Part shown: one piece after another, positions 17,320 through 26,438 of the stretch | How positions within the stretch are numbered: the first letter of the stretch is position 1 | Layout: each line of letters starts with the position of its first letter | Source of the DNA: Janthinobacterium lividum | Lineage (GTDB): Bacteria > Pseudomonadota > Gammaproteobacteria > Burkholderiales > Burkholderiaceae_D | DNA length: 64,000 nucleotides | Reading direction: 5' to 3' | NCBI RefSeq assembly: GCF_023509035.1 | Contig: NZ_CP075583.1 | Coordinates: 4,402,001 to 4,466,000 of the forward strand | Program-made: the position numbers and the translations under genes | Notes under the pieces: generated by a model | The model's database searches: none | What the model was told of the DNA's origin: nothing | The model's input: only the letters and a program-made list of their open reading frames with translations

Positions 17320-18778
17320 ACGCGCGCCAGGCCGTCCTGCGCCTGGTGCACCGCTATCGGCCGCGCACCACGGCGGCCGTCGTGGGCCTGGTGCTGGTGG
17401 GCATGCTGACGCTGAGCATCGTCGCCTCCGGCGTGCTGCTGCACCGCGAAGCCGTCGATGACTGGAAACAGGACCTGTCCAGGCTGTCGTTGCTGCTGGC
17501 GGAAAACACGGCGCAGAGCATTACCGTGGCCCGCCTGGTGCTCGACAGCGTCAGCAACGACATCGAGGCCGCCGCCCCTGCGGACGCGGCCGCGCTGACC
17601 GCCGCCGTCGGCACCCCGGCCATGCAGCAGAGGCTGCTGCAAAGATCAAAGGCGTGCCGCAAGTGGACGTGGTATCCATCGTCGGCCGCGATGCGGCCGT
17701 GCTGGCTTTCAGCCGCGCCTTTCCCGCGGCGCCCATCCGCGTCGACGAGCGCGATTACTTCGAATATCACCGGCGCCACCCGGATGGCGGCATGCATGTC
17801 AGCGCGCCCGTGCAAAACAAGGGCAATGGCGTCTGGACCTTCTATATCAGCCGGCGCATCAGCGGCCCGGACGGTCGCTTCCTGGGCGTGGTGTTGGTCG
17901 GCCTGTCGTGCGACTTCTTCAGCAAATTCTTCCAGAGCACCAGCATCGGCGAACACACGGCCTTTTCCCTGTACCGCAGCGACTACACGCTGCTAGCCCG
18001 CTGGCCGGCCGTGCCCGCCTTGATGGGCCGGCGCGACCTGACGGGCAGCACCTACCGCCTGCTGGAACAGGGCAAGACCGATGGCGTGCTGCAGGTGGAC
18101 TCGCCGCGCGCGGCCGACCGCCTGGCTGGCATACGGCTGGTGCGCGACTACCCGCTGGCCATCAACGTGACCATAACGGACGATACCTACCTGGCGGGCT
18201 GGCGGCGCATGTTGCGCACCATGGGCGGCGCGGCCGTGGTCAGCCTGCTCCTGCTGGCCGGGGCCATCGCGCTGATCCTGGCCCTGCTGCGGCGCCAGGG
18301 GCGCGGCGCGGCCATGGCACTGGCGCTGCAAACGCGCGCGGAAGCGGCGCATGTCGCCAAGCCGCCGGCGCCAGAGATAGCGCCGTCATCCGAATCGGCG
18401 CCGGGCGCACGCATCCTGCTGGTCGAGGATACGGCGCTGAACCGCCAGTTGGTGTGCCTGCAGCTGGGCGGCCGCGGCTACTGCATCGAGACGGCCGAGA
18501 ACGGCGCGCTGGGCCTGCAAGCCCTGGCCGCGCAGCAGTACGACCTGGTCCTGATGGATTGCATGATGCCAGTCATGGACGGCTACCAGGCGTGCCAGGC
18601 CCTGCGCGCCCGCGAAGCGGCCAGCGGCGCACCGCGCCTGCCCGTCATCGCCCTCACGGCCGGCGTCACCGGGGACGACCGGCAGCGCTGCGTGGCGGCC
18701 GGCATGGACGATTATCTGCCCAAGCCCTTTACGGCCGCCCAGTTGCGCGCGATGGTGGAGCACTGGCTGGCGCGCTAG
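17316..18778 (+). pseudogene. Cache-sensor receiver protein, frameshifted
   Basis: The frame starting at ATG 17316 encodes a cytoplasmic N-terminus, a membrane helix (TAAVVGLVLVGMLTLSIVA) and the start of a periplasmic Cache domain. It loses register near 17640 (RLLQRSKA). The continuation KIKGVPQVDVVSIVGRDAAV is in another frame and runs to 18778 with the rest of the Cache domain, a second membrane helix (VVSLLLLAGAIALILALL) and an intact receiver domain (LLVEDTALNRQ, LMDCMMPVMDGY, LPKPF). Adding one base at 17635-17650 gives a single 487-residue protein. There is no kinase domain: a membrane Cache sensor is linked directly to a receiver, so phosphorylation would have to come from the adjacent hybrid kinase through Hpt. 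The break could be a sequencing error or a real mutation. Confidence 0.7.
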
Positions 18779-18875
18779 CCAGCGGCTGCCGCCTGGCGGC
18801 AAATTGACCACACTATCAAATGCATAGTTGCGCAAAGCGGTTGTTCTCCGTGCCTATCGGGTATAGCATCGCCTC

Positions 18876-21800
18876 ATGACTTACCACACAGATGCGGCGG
18901 CAGTGCGCAGGCGCTTGATCGAATGGCTGTTTTTGCTCCTGGGGCTGCTGATCGTGGCTGCCGCCCTCGCCTACGCGCACCTGGCAGAAGCGTCGCGGCA
19001 CGATGCGGCCGAGCGTGAACGGCTCAGCGTGCTGACGGCGCTGCTGGCAAAAAATATCGAAGTCGACCTGGCGACGACCAACCTGGTGCTCGACGGCGTG
19101 ATCCGCGACTATCTTGCCGCCGGCGCCGCGCCCGACGCCGGACTCGCCCTGCCCCGGCGCCTGGCCGCGCTGGTCGATGCCATGCCCGGCGTGCGCACCA
19201 TGCTGGTCATCGATGCCAGCGGCAAGGCGGTCGCCACCAGCATCCCGGAACTGTCGGAGCAGGATTTTTCGCGCCGCAGCTACTTCCAGACGGCGCGCGA
19301 CGCCCCGGATGCGCGCATGCTGTATATCTCGGCGCCTTTCCTGTCCTTCAAGCGGGATCTGGTCATCACGGCGTCGCGCATGGTGCAGGACCGGCAAGGC
19401 CGCTTTGCCGGCGTCGTGGTGGCCACCTTCGACCCCGAATACTTCACGGCCAAGTTCCGCACCGCCATGTATGCCACCGATGTCTGGGCCGTGGTCGTAC
19501 ATGGCGACGGCCGGCAATTCCTGAACTATCCGGCCAGGAGCGCCAATGGCGGCAATGTGGACCTGCCCGGCAGCTTCCTGCGGCGCTTCCGCGACAGCGG
19601 CTTTCAGGCGGGCGTGCTGAGCGGCGTCGAGATTGCCGGTGCCGGCGCCTCCAGCGCTCCCCGCGTCATGGCGATGGAGACGATTGCCCCTGCCGCGCTG
19701 CACATGGACCGCGCCCTGATCATCGGCCTGAGCCGCGAAGAGGCGGCCATCGCCGCGCCGCTGCGGCAACAGGCGCTGGGCTACATCGTCTGCTTTGCCA
19801 TGCTGGCGCTGGCCTGCGCCAGCCTGCTGTTCTGGAGCCAGCGGCGGCGCCGGCAACATGCCGCCTGGCAGGTGGAACAGGAAAGGGAGCGCCAGGCCAT
19901 GCAAGCCATGTCCGACAGCGAAACACGCTTTCGCACCTTGATCGAAGATGCGCCCGTGGCGATCGCCATCCTGCGCCACGGTCGCTTCGTATATTCCAAT
20001 CCGCGCTACCGCCACCTGCATGGCTATGCCCCCGAGGATGACCTGAGCGGCCTGCCCTGGCGCGCCATGCTCACGTCCGCCTCGCAAGTCGCGCTGGCAA
20101 GCATCGAAGCGCTGATCGAGGCCGATTCGGCCAGCGAACAGATGTTTGAAGCCGTCGGCCTGGACAAGCAGGGCCGGCCCGTGCCCACCCTCAAGACCAG
20201 CACGCGCGTGATGCTCAAGGATGGACCGGCCACCTTGATCTTTGCCCAGGATATTTCCGCACAAAAGCAGGCCGAGGCCGCCATGCTGCTGGCGCGCGAT
20301 GGCGCCGAAGCGGCCAACCGCAGCAAGGCGGAATTCCTCGCCAACATGAGCCATGAAATCCGCTCGCCGCTCAACGCCATCCTCGGCATGGCCTGGCTGC
20401 TGGAACGGGGGCGCCTGGATGAAGAAGGACTGCTGATGACGCGCAGGATTCGCGCGGCCGGCCAGTCCCTGCTGGGCATCATCAACGACGTGCTGGACGT
20501 CTCGAAAATCGAGGCGGGCCACATGACCATCGAACAGGCGCCGTTCCGCCTGGCCGAGGTGATCGAGAAGATTGCCGCCAGCATGGGCGTTGCCGCGCAC
20601 GACAAGCCCATCGCTGTGCGGATCGGGCCACTGCCCGATGGCATCGACCACGTGCTGGGCGACGCGCTGCGGCTGGAACAGGTGCTGGTCAACCTGGGCA
20701 GCAATGCCATCAAGTTCACGCCGCAGGGCACGGTCGAGCTGCTGACCACGCTGGAAAGCCGCGACGGCGACGCCGTGGTGCTGCGCTTTTGCGTACGCGA
20801 CACGGGCATCGGCATCGCCCCCTCGGTGCAGGAAACGATCTTTTCCGCCTTCGCCCAGGCTGACAGCTCCACCACGCGCCGCTTCGGCGGCACGGGCCTG
20901 GGCCTGACTATCTGCCGCCAGCTGGTGCGCCTGATGGGCGGCACCCTGCAGCTGAAAAGCGGCCTGGGCCAGGGCAGCGCATTCAGTTTCACGGTGCCGC
21001 TACAACTGATGCCCGCCGGCGCCCTCTCCTCGCCCGACATGCAGGGCCTGCATGTCTTGCTAGCCGATGACAACGCCGATACGCGCGAGGCGGTAGGTGC
21101 CGTGGCGCGCGGCCTGGGCTGGAGCGTACATGCCGTATCCGGCGGCCAGGCGGCACGCGATTATGCGCTGGCCTGCGCCGAGGGCGCGCGGCCCGGCGTC
21201 GTGGTGCTGGCCGCGCGCATGCCGGACCTGGACGGAGTAGCCACGGCGCGCGCGCTGCGCGAGCACCTGCCGCCGCAGGACTGCCCCGTCATCATCCTGG
21301 CGGCCAGCGGCGCGCCAGCGACAGCAGCAACGCGGCGACGCACCGACCCGGCCAGTGCCGCCGATGCCATCCTCAACGAACCGGTGACCGCGTCCAGCCT
21401 GTACAACGCGACGATGGAGGCGCGCCAGCAGCGCGCCAGGGCCGCCGGCCTGGATGCCAGCCTTGTCCCGCTGGAAGAACGCCAGCTGGCCGGCGTGCGC
21501 GTGCTGGTGGTCGACGACAGCGAGATCAACCGCGACGTAGTCAGGCATATCCTGTTCGACCAGGGGGCCGTGCCCTCGTTCGCCTGCGATGGCCAGCAAG
21601 CGCTGGACTGGCTGCTGGCCCACCCCGCCGACGTCGACCTCGTGCTGATGGATGTGCAAATGCCCGTCATGGATGGCCTGGAGGCGACGCGCGCGCTGCG
21701 CCAGTTGCCGCAGTTTCAGGACTTGCCCGTGGTGGCGCTGACGGCCGGCGCCTTCCAGACACAGCGCACGGCGGCACTGGCAGCGGGCGTGAACCATTTC

Positions 21801-22307
21801 ATCAGCAAACCGTTCGACGTGCCGCGGACCATCGCCCTGATCGCGCGCGTGCACCGGCGTCACGCGCAAGGGCTGCCGGCCATGGCGGAAGGAACGATGC
21901 CCGTGCCGCCGAGCAGTGCGGCGCCCGCGATCGACCTGGCGCAAGGGATGGCGCAGTGGCTCGATGAAGTGCCCTACCGCCAAAACCTGTCGCGCTTTGG
22001 CAACACCTACAGCAACACGGTCGGCGCCATGCGCGCATTGCTGGCGGCCAATGCGCGCGGCGATGCCGCCGCGCTGGCGCACAAGCTGGCCGGCGTGGCC
22101 GGCAGCCTGGCCCTGCCCGCCACCCTGCATGCGGCCCAGCATGCCGAACAGCTGCTGCACACCGGCGACGATGCGGCCGCGGCGCTCGACACACTGGAAC
22201 AGGCGCTGGCGCACGCCATCGATGCCGTCGCCGCCTTCACGGCACAGACGCCGCCGCCCGGCCAGGCGGCCATGTCAGAAACTCAACATGGCCGCGCATG
22301 CCAATGA
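18876..22307 (+). CDS. Hybrid sensor histidine kinase (Cache-PAS-HisKA-HATPase-REC-REC-Hpt)
   Basis: A 1143-residue membrane hybrid kinase. The order is: membrane helix near 17-38, a periplasmic double-Cache sensor (about 40-290), a second helix (near 297-316), PAS (about 345-465), HisKA with MSHEIRSPLN and His493, and HATPase with LVNLGSNAIKF, DTGIGIA and RFGGTGLGLTI. Two receivers and a C-terminal Hpt (LAHKLAGVAGS, His near 1067) follow. The first receiver (from about 725) has Ala in place of the phospho-Asp (VVVLAARMPDLDG) and NEP instead of LKP, so it is a pseudo-receiver. The second (from about 873) is intact (VVDDSEINRD, LMDVQMPVMDG, ISKPF). Phosphoryl flow is expected His493 to REC2 to Hpt and then to the neighbouring receiver proteins. 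The signal is unknown. Confidence 0.92.
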   Translation: MTYHTDAAAVRRRLIEWLFLLLGLLIVAAALAYAHLAEASRHDAAERERLSVLTALLAKNIEVDLATTNLVLDGVIRDYLAAGAAPDAGLALPRRLAALVDAMPGVRTMLVIDASGKAVATSIPELSEQDFSRRSYFQTARDAPDARMLYISAPFLSFKRDLVITASRMVQDRQGRFAGVVVATFDPEYFTAKFRTAMYATDVWAVVVHGDGRQFLNYPARSANGGNVDLPGSFLRRFRDSGFQAGVLSGVEIAGAGASSAPRVMAMETIAPAALHMDRALIIGLSREEAAIAAPLRQQALGYIVCFAMLALACASLLFWSQRRRRQHAAWQVEQERERQAMQAMSDSETRFRTLIEDAPVAIAILRHGRFVYSNPRYRHLHGYAPEDDLSGLPWRAMLTSASQVALASIEALIEADSASEQMFEAVGLDKQGRPVPTLKTSTRVMLKDGPATLIFAQDISAQKQAEAAMLLARDGAEAANRSKAEFLANMSHEIRSPLNAILGMAWLLERGRLDEEGLLMTRRIRAAGQSLLGIINDVLDVSKIEAGHMTIEQAPFRLAEVIEKIAASMGVAAHDKPIAVRIGPLPDGIDHVLGDALRLEQVLVNLGSNAIKFTPQGTVELLTTLESRDGDAVVLRFCVRDTGIGIAPSVQETIFSAFAQADSSTTRRFGGTGLGLTICRQLVRLMGGTLQLKSGLGQGSAFSFTVPLQLMPAGALSSPDMQGLHVLLADDNADTREAVGAVARGLGWSVHAVSGGQAARDYALACAEGARPGVVVLAARMPDLDGVATARALREHLPPQDCPVIILAASGAPATAATRRRTDPASAADAILNEPVTASSLYNATMEARQQRARAAGLDASLVPLEERQLAGVRVLVVDDSEINRDVVRHILFDQGAVPSFACDGQQALDWLLAHPADVDLVLMDVQMPVMDGLEATRALRQLPQFQDLPVVALTAGAFQTQRTAALAAGVNHFISKPFDVPRTIALIARVHRRHAQGLPAMAEGTMPVPPSSAAPAIDLAQGMAQWLDEVPYRQNLSRFGNTYSNTVGAMRALLAANARGDAAALAHKLAGVAGSLALPATLHAAQHAEQLLHTGDDAAAALDTLEQALAHAIDAVAAFTAQTPPPGQAAMSETQHGRACQ

Positions 22308-22340
22308 TAAACTTGCCAATATGAAAATTTGGGAGACGCC

Positions 22341-22466
22341 ATGATCTGGTGCAGGGATTTACTGCTGAGAGCCTTGATGCTGGGGCTGCTGCTATTCGTC
22401 GTGGGCGAATCGCTGTCTTACTGGACGCCGGAAATCAAAAAACTGCTGGCCTGGCGTCCTTTCTGA
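22341..22466 (+). CDS. Small single-span membrane protein, 41 residues
   Basis: A 41-residue frame (MIWCRDLLLRALMLGLLLFV ... LLAWRPF) starts at ATG 22341 with GGGAGA placed five bases upstream. It has one hydrophobic helix (residues 8-22) flanked by charged residues and an amphipathic tail (YWTPEIKKLLAW). It sits 33 bases after the hybrid kinase on the same strand and may be its accessory small protein. It could be a chance frame, but the ribosome binding site, helix and position argue for a real gene. Confidence 0.5.
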   Translation: MIWCRDLLLRALMLGLLLFVVGESLSYWTPEIKKLLAWRPF

Positions 22467-22473
22467 CGCGCGA

Positions 22474-23685
22474 CTAACCTTCACGGCCGTCCACCCTGGC
22501 GCGCCACAGGTATGGCGCATACACGCACGCATACAGGCCAAAGGCCAGCGACCAGCAGGCGCCCGCTGCCAGCAGCAGCGGCATGGTCAGCGAGGCGGGA
22601 CCGATGGCAGCCAGCAGGCGTGCCAGCGCGCCCAGCTGGATCAGCCAGTACATCGCCGCTTCCGCCTGCCCGCCCTTCAGTGGGCGGCCCGTGTGGCCCA
22701 GGGTGGTGCGCGTCATCATGCCGATGATCAGGCCCGCCATCGACCCCACCGTCAGCGCGTGAAACGCGGCGCTGGCCGGCAGCAGACCCAGGCTGGCCAG
22801 CGCCAGCAGTGCAAAGCCGATGCCTATCCACGCATACGACAGGTGCAATATCCACAGCAGCGGCACGCGCACCGTGCGCTGCGGCTGCCAAGCCAGCAGA
22901 TTGGTCAGCGAGACGCCGGCAGCGCAAAAAGCCAGCGGCGCCGTCAGCCAGGCTGGCGCGCCGGCCAGCCACGCCATCGCAGCCGCCGCCATGCAGGCCA
23001 CAGCCACCAGCGCGCGCTTCGGGCTGGCCACCGGCGTGCTGCCAGGTGCGCCATTGCGGGTAAACATGGGGATCACGCGCGCGCCGATCACCGATTCGAT
23101 CAGCACGATGATGAAGATGGCCGCCTGCACGGGTACAAACAGCGACAGCGGCAGCCAGCCCAGCACGGCCGCGTGGAACAGGCCATTGGCCAGCGCCAGC
23201 AGGGCCAGCAAGCCAACCAGGAACAGGTTGCGGGTATTGCCCGAGCGGCGCAGCACCAGGTACAGGGGCCAGGCGGCCAGCGGCAGGAACAACCAGTCGA
23301 CCAGCGCCGACAGGAGTCCTGGGCCGCACAGCATGGCCACGCGCCCCGCCAGCCACAGCGCCACCAGCGCCATCAGCTGCGCGCCGTGCGGCGTGGGCAA
23401 GCCCGTCCAGTTGCGCCCCGCCGTGTACAAGAAGCCCACGACGACGGCCAGCGCGAAGCCGAACACCATTTCATGCATATGCCAGCCCAGCCCCACGTGC
23501 AGGCCGCCCACCAGCAAGCCGGCATAGCTGGCCAGCCACAGGGGAATGCTGATGGCCGCAAACACGGCCGCCAGCAGGTAGAACGGGCGGAAACCCAGTT
23601 GCCAGACGGCGTGGCCAGCATGCCAGGGCGCCGCGCCAGGGGCGGCAGCAGAAGGAGATGGTTCGCTGATCGGAGTGATGGCCAT
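22474..23685 (-). CDS. nnrS: NnrS family protein
   Basis: A 403-residue polytopic inner-membrane protein with about twelve hydrophobic segments. It begins with the NnrS pattern WQLGFRPFYLLAAVFAA and then GWHMHEMVFGFALAVVVGFLYTAGRNWTGLPTP. Other signatures are GARVIPMFTRNG, HALTVGSMAGLIIGMMTRTTLGHTGR and the His residues thought to bind haem and copper. NnrS proteins protect against nitric oxide and related stress during denitrification or nitrate respiration, which fits its place directly behind narL. It probably has its own promoter, because a palindrome lies just before the start. Confidence 0.93.
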   Translation of the reverse strand: MAITPISEPSPSAAAPGAAPWHAGHAVWQLGFRPFYLLAAVFAAISIPLWLASYAGLLVGGLHVGLGWHMHEMVFGFALAVVVGFLYTAGRNWTGLPTPHGAQLMALVALWLAGRVAMLCGPGLLSALVDWLFLPLAAWPLYLVLRRSGNTRNLFLVGLLALLALANGLFHAAVLGWLPLSLFVPVQAAIFIIVLIESVIGARVIPMFTRNGAPGSTPVASPKRALVAVACMAAAAMAWLAGAPAWLTAPLAFCAAGVSLTNLLAWQPQRTVRVPLLWILHLSYAWIGIGFALLALASLGLLPASAAFHALTVGSMAGLIIGMMTRTTLGHTGRPLKGGQAEAAMYWLIQLGALARLLAAIGPASLTMPLLLAAGACWSLAFGLYACVYAPYLWRARVDGREG

Positions 23686-23705
23686 GATGGATTCGCCTTT
23701 AAAGA

Positions 23706-23718
23706 TATATTCAATATA
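23706..23718. promoter_or_regulatory. Palindrome before nnrS (candidate NO-responsive operator)
   Basis: TATATTCAATATA is a 13-base palindrome around a central base, flanked by AAGA and CTACTT, starting 21 bases before the nnrS ATG. The left part AAGATATATT resembles an NsrR half-site (AAGATGYATTT). An NsrR-like site or a promoter -10 element is possible; the assignment is inference. Confidence 0.4.
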
Positions 23719-23783
23719 CTACTTTAAAAGCACAAAGACGGCTATCGGCAAAAAGAACTAGCGAAATAGATGGAAGTGGGCAT

Positions 23784-23810
23784 GGGGTCCGACCCGGCGG
23801 GCCAAACCCC
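23784..23810 (-). terminator. GC-rich inverted repeat after narL
   Basis: GGGGTCCGACCC and GGGCCAAACCCC form an imperfect hairpin (9 of 12 positions pair in the reverse complement) 10 bases after the narL stop. No strong T tract follows on the minus strand, so termination efficiency is uncertain. Confidence 0.35.
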
Positions 23811-23820
23811 ATTTACCGGG

Positions 23821-24483
23821 CTACTTGCCCTGGCGGTGCTCGACCGCATACACGGCCGCCTGCACGCGGCTGGTGAGGTTGAGTTTTTTCAGCACGTTCT
23901 GCACATGGATCTTGACCGTGCTTTCCGCCAGGTCGAGGGTGCGGGCGATGCCCTTGTTGCTCTCGCCGCGCGACAGGCAGTCGATGATTTCCTTTTCGCG
24001 TGGTGTGAGCTTGTCGAGTTCCGACACGGGTTCCTCGCGCCGCGTGCCCGCCTGCAGCTGCGCCACCAGCTTGCCCGTCATGGCTTCGGCGATGACGACT
24101 TCACCGGCGGCCGCGCGGCGGATGGCGCGCACCAGGTAGTCGGCGTCGATATTCTTGATCAGATAACCGCAGGCGCCCGCGCGCAGGGCCGTCGCCAGGT
24201 CCTCGGCGTCTTCGGACACGGTCAGCATGACGATGGCCGTGTCGGGACAGTCGTGCTGCATCAGCTGCAGCGCTTCCACGCCGGACATGCCGGCCATGTT
24301 CAGGTCCAGCAGCACCACGGCGGGCTGCAGCTGGATGGCGCGCTTGATGCCTTCCACGCCATCGGCAGCCTCGCCCACGACGGAAAAATCCGTGTGCCGC
24401 TGCAGCAGCGAGCGTATGCCGCTGCGGAACAGCGCATGGTCGTCCACCAGCATGACGGTGATCGGTTTATCGGGAGTCTCCAT
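23821..24483 (-). CDS. narL: Nitrate/nitrite response regulator NarL
   Basis: A 220-residue NarL/FixJ-type response regulator. The receiver (residues 8-125) has the acidic pair in MLVDDHALFRSG, phospho-Asp in VVLLDLNMAGMSG, Thr in MLTVSED and Lys in YLIKN. The C-terminal LuxR-type HTH (about 153-215) reads LTPREKEIIDCLSRGESNKG and STVKIHVQNVLKKL. It follows narX by 24 bases in the same direction, giving a complete nitrate-sensing pair. The expected targets are the nar promoters in this window. Confidence 0.93.
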   Translation of the reverse strand: METPDKPITVMLVDDHALFRSGIRSLLQRHTDFSVVGEAADGVEGIKRAIQLQPAVVLLDLNMAGMSGVEALQLMQHDCPDTAIVMLTVSEDAEDLATALRAGACGYLIKNIDADYLVRAIRRAAAGEVVIAEAMTGKLVAQLQAGTRREEPVSELDKLTPREKEIIDCLSRGESNKGIARTLDLAESTVKIHVQNVLKKLNLTSRVQAAVYAVEHRQGK

Positions 24484-24507
24484 TTTTTTGTACTTTCAGG
24501 TGGTTAC

Positions 24508-26409
24508 TTAGGCGGCGCGGCGCTGCTCGCGCGACAGATGCAGTTCGACGGTCGTGCCGCCGCCGGGACAGGCGTGCACGTCGAACGTGGCCTCGATGCG
24601 CTGCGCGCGCTCGCGCATGATATGGATGCCGACATGACTGTCGCCCTTTTCCAGCACGGCGCAAGCCTCGAAGCCGACGCCATTGTCGCTGATCGTCAAG
24701 GTAAAGTCCTGGTGATCGGCGAGGCGCACCTCGACGTGGCTGGCCTGGGCGTGCTTGCGGATGTTCGACAGCGCTTCCTGCACGATGAATAGTAACTGCA
24801 ATTGCTGTTCGCGGGGGAATGGCGCGCCGTCGACGTCGGCCAGCAGCTCGGCGTCGATGCCCGTCTGGCGGCGGAATTTGTCCACCGCCGCGCGCAGGGA
24901 GCCGATCAGGTCATCTTCCATCAGGCGACTGCGGAAGTTGGCCAGCAGTTCGCGCACGTCCTCGTAGCTTTCCTTCACGCCCGCATGCAGGGCCGGCACG
25001 ATACCCGCTACCTCGTCGAAACGGGCGTTGCGCACGGAGTCGTCGAGCATCTGCACTTGCAGGTTGAGGAAATTGAGGCTTTGCGCGATGCTGTCGTGCA
25101 GGCCCTGCGCCACCAGGTTGCGCTCTTCGGAAATGGCCATTTCGCGCTCGCGCGCGGCCAGGCGCAGGTTTTCCAGGGCGATGCCCAGCAGCTGGCCCAG
25201 GGTTTCCAGCAAGGCCAGCTCGCGCGCGGAAAACACGCGCGCATGGCGGAAATGCAGGTTGAAGAAGCCCAGGTGCTGTTCATGCGCGTGGATATGGAAG
25301 ACGGAGACGGTGGCAAAACCCTCGCGGTGGCAGCGCAGCTCATGCGCCTTGTCGATGCGGCGCATGTCGTGCACCTTCGCCACCTTCATCTCGACGGCCG
25401 TGCCGCACAGGCAGTCGCCCACCTTCAGGCAATGCTCGGACGCCACCAGTTCTTCGGACAGGCCGTGGTGCACCACCATGTGCAGGTTGCCCCGCTCGGC
25501 ATCGAGCACGCGCACGGTGGAGCCGTCGGCCTCGAAATAGTCGACGATGCGCTGCATGAAGCCGCCGCAGATGTCTTCCAGGGGCTGCGGGCGCTGCAGG
25601 AAGGCGGCGCTTTCGTACAGCAGCGCCAGTTCGCGGTTGCGGTATTCCAGGGTGGCCGTCTTGCTGCGCACGCCCTCTTCCAGATTGCCGTACAGCGCCT
25701 GCAGGCGGTCGGCCATCTGGTTGAAGCCACTGGCCAGCTGGCCGAATTCGTCATTGCTTTCCACTGCCAGGCGCACGCTGAAATCGCGCTCCTTCATGCG
25801 TTGCATGCCCAGACGCAGCCGCGTAACGGGTTCGATGATCAGCATGAACATCAGGTAAATCATGCTGACCGTGCCGATGACGGCCATGCCGACCAGGATC
25901 AGCTGCGAGGCGCGCAGCCAGAAGGTGCGCTGTTCGCTATCGTGCTCGATCAGGCGCACCAGCTGGTCCACCTGGCCGACGAAGGTATCGGCGTCATGCT
26001 CGAACTGGCGCGCGCGCACGGTGGAATCGGCGGCCAGGGCGGCCGGACGCAAGGCGCCGCGCCAGGCGGTGCCGATGCGTTCGAATTCGGATTTGATGGC
26101 GGTGCTGGGGGGCAGGAACAAGGGGCGCTGCGGGTCACCGTGGCCGATCTTGGCCAGGGTCTCGTCGATCAGCAGCACTTGCTGGCGCGCCTGCTCGCCA
26201 GCGTCGCTGGCAAGCAGCAGGGTCAGGCGGTAGGTCTGCATGCGCAATCGGCCTGTCTCGTTGATGGCAGCCGAACTGCCTTCCAGCTGCCACGACAGGA
26301 ACAGGGTGCAGCCGATGGCACTCAAGGCCAGCACCAGCATGAGCAGCAGCGCGCCGACGATCTTGGTCGAGAGCTTCTGCCAGGAGGAAAACATCGCCTT
26401 GAATTTCAT
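24508..26409 (-). CDS. narX: Nitrate/nitrite sensor histidine kinase NarX
   Basis: A 633-residue membrane kinase. The longer open frame reaches 26886, but ATG 26409 is preceded by AAGGG at the right distance and opens the first membrane helix (VGALLLMLVLALSAIGCTLF). The periplasmic sensor contains the P-box-like SSAAINETGRLRMQTYRL with the conserved Arg that binds nitrate. A second helix, HAMP (near 205-255), a GAF-like Cys-containing region (SEHCLKVGDCLCGTAV) and a HisKA_3 core follow. The core reads NLVAQGLHDSIAQSLNFL, with the HATPase motifs LLFIVQEALSNIRKHAQ and ISDNGVGFE. The gene is sandwiched between moaA and narL. Confidence 0.93.
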   Translation of the reverse strand: MKFKAMFSSWQKLSTKIVGALLLMLVLALSAIGCTLFLSWQLEGSSAAINETGRLRMQTYRLTLLLASDAGEQARQQVLLIDETLAKIGHGDPQRPLFLPPSTAIKSEFERIGTAWRGALRPAALAADSTVRARQFEHDADTFVGQVDQLVRLIEHDSEQRTFWLRASQLILVGMAVIGTVSMIYLMFMLIIEPVTRLRLGMQRMKERDFSVRLAVESNDEFGQLASGFNQMADRLQALYGNLEEGVRSKTATLEYRNRELALLYESAAFLQRPQPLEDICGGFMQRIVDYFEADGSTVRVLDAERGNLHMVVHHGLSEELVASEHCLKVGDCLCGTAVEMKVAKVHDMRRIDKAHELRCHREGFATVSVFHIHAHEQHLGFFNLHFRHARVFSARELALLETLGQLLGIALENLRLAAREREMAISEERNLVAQGLHDSIAQSLNFLNLQVQMLDDSVRNARFDEVAGIVPALHAGVKESYEDVRELLANFRSRLMEDDLIGSLRAAVDKFRRQTGIDAELLADVDGAPFPREQQLQLLFIVQEALSNIRKHAQASHVEVRLADHQDFTLTISDNGVGFEACAVLEKGDSHVGIHIMRERAQRIEATFDVHACPGGGTTVELHLSREQRRAA

Positions 26410-26438
26410 ACCGCCCTTGAATGTAAATACAAACTGCC

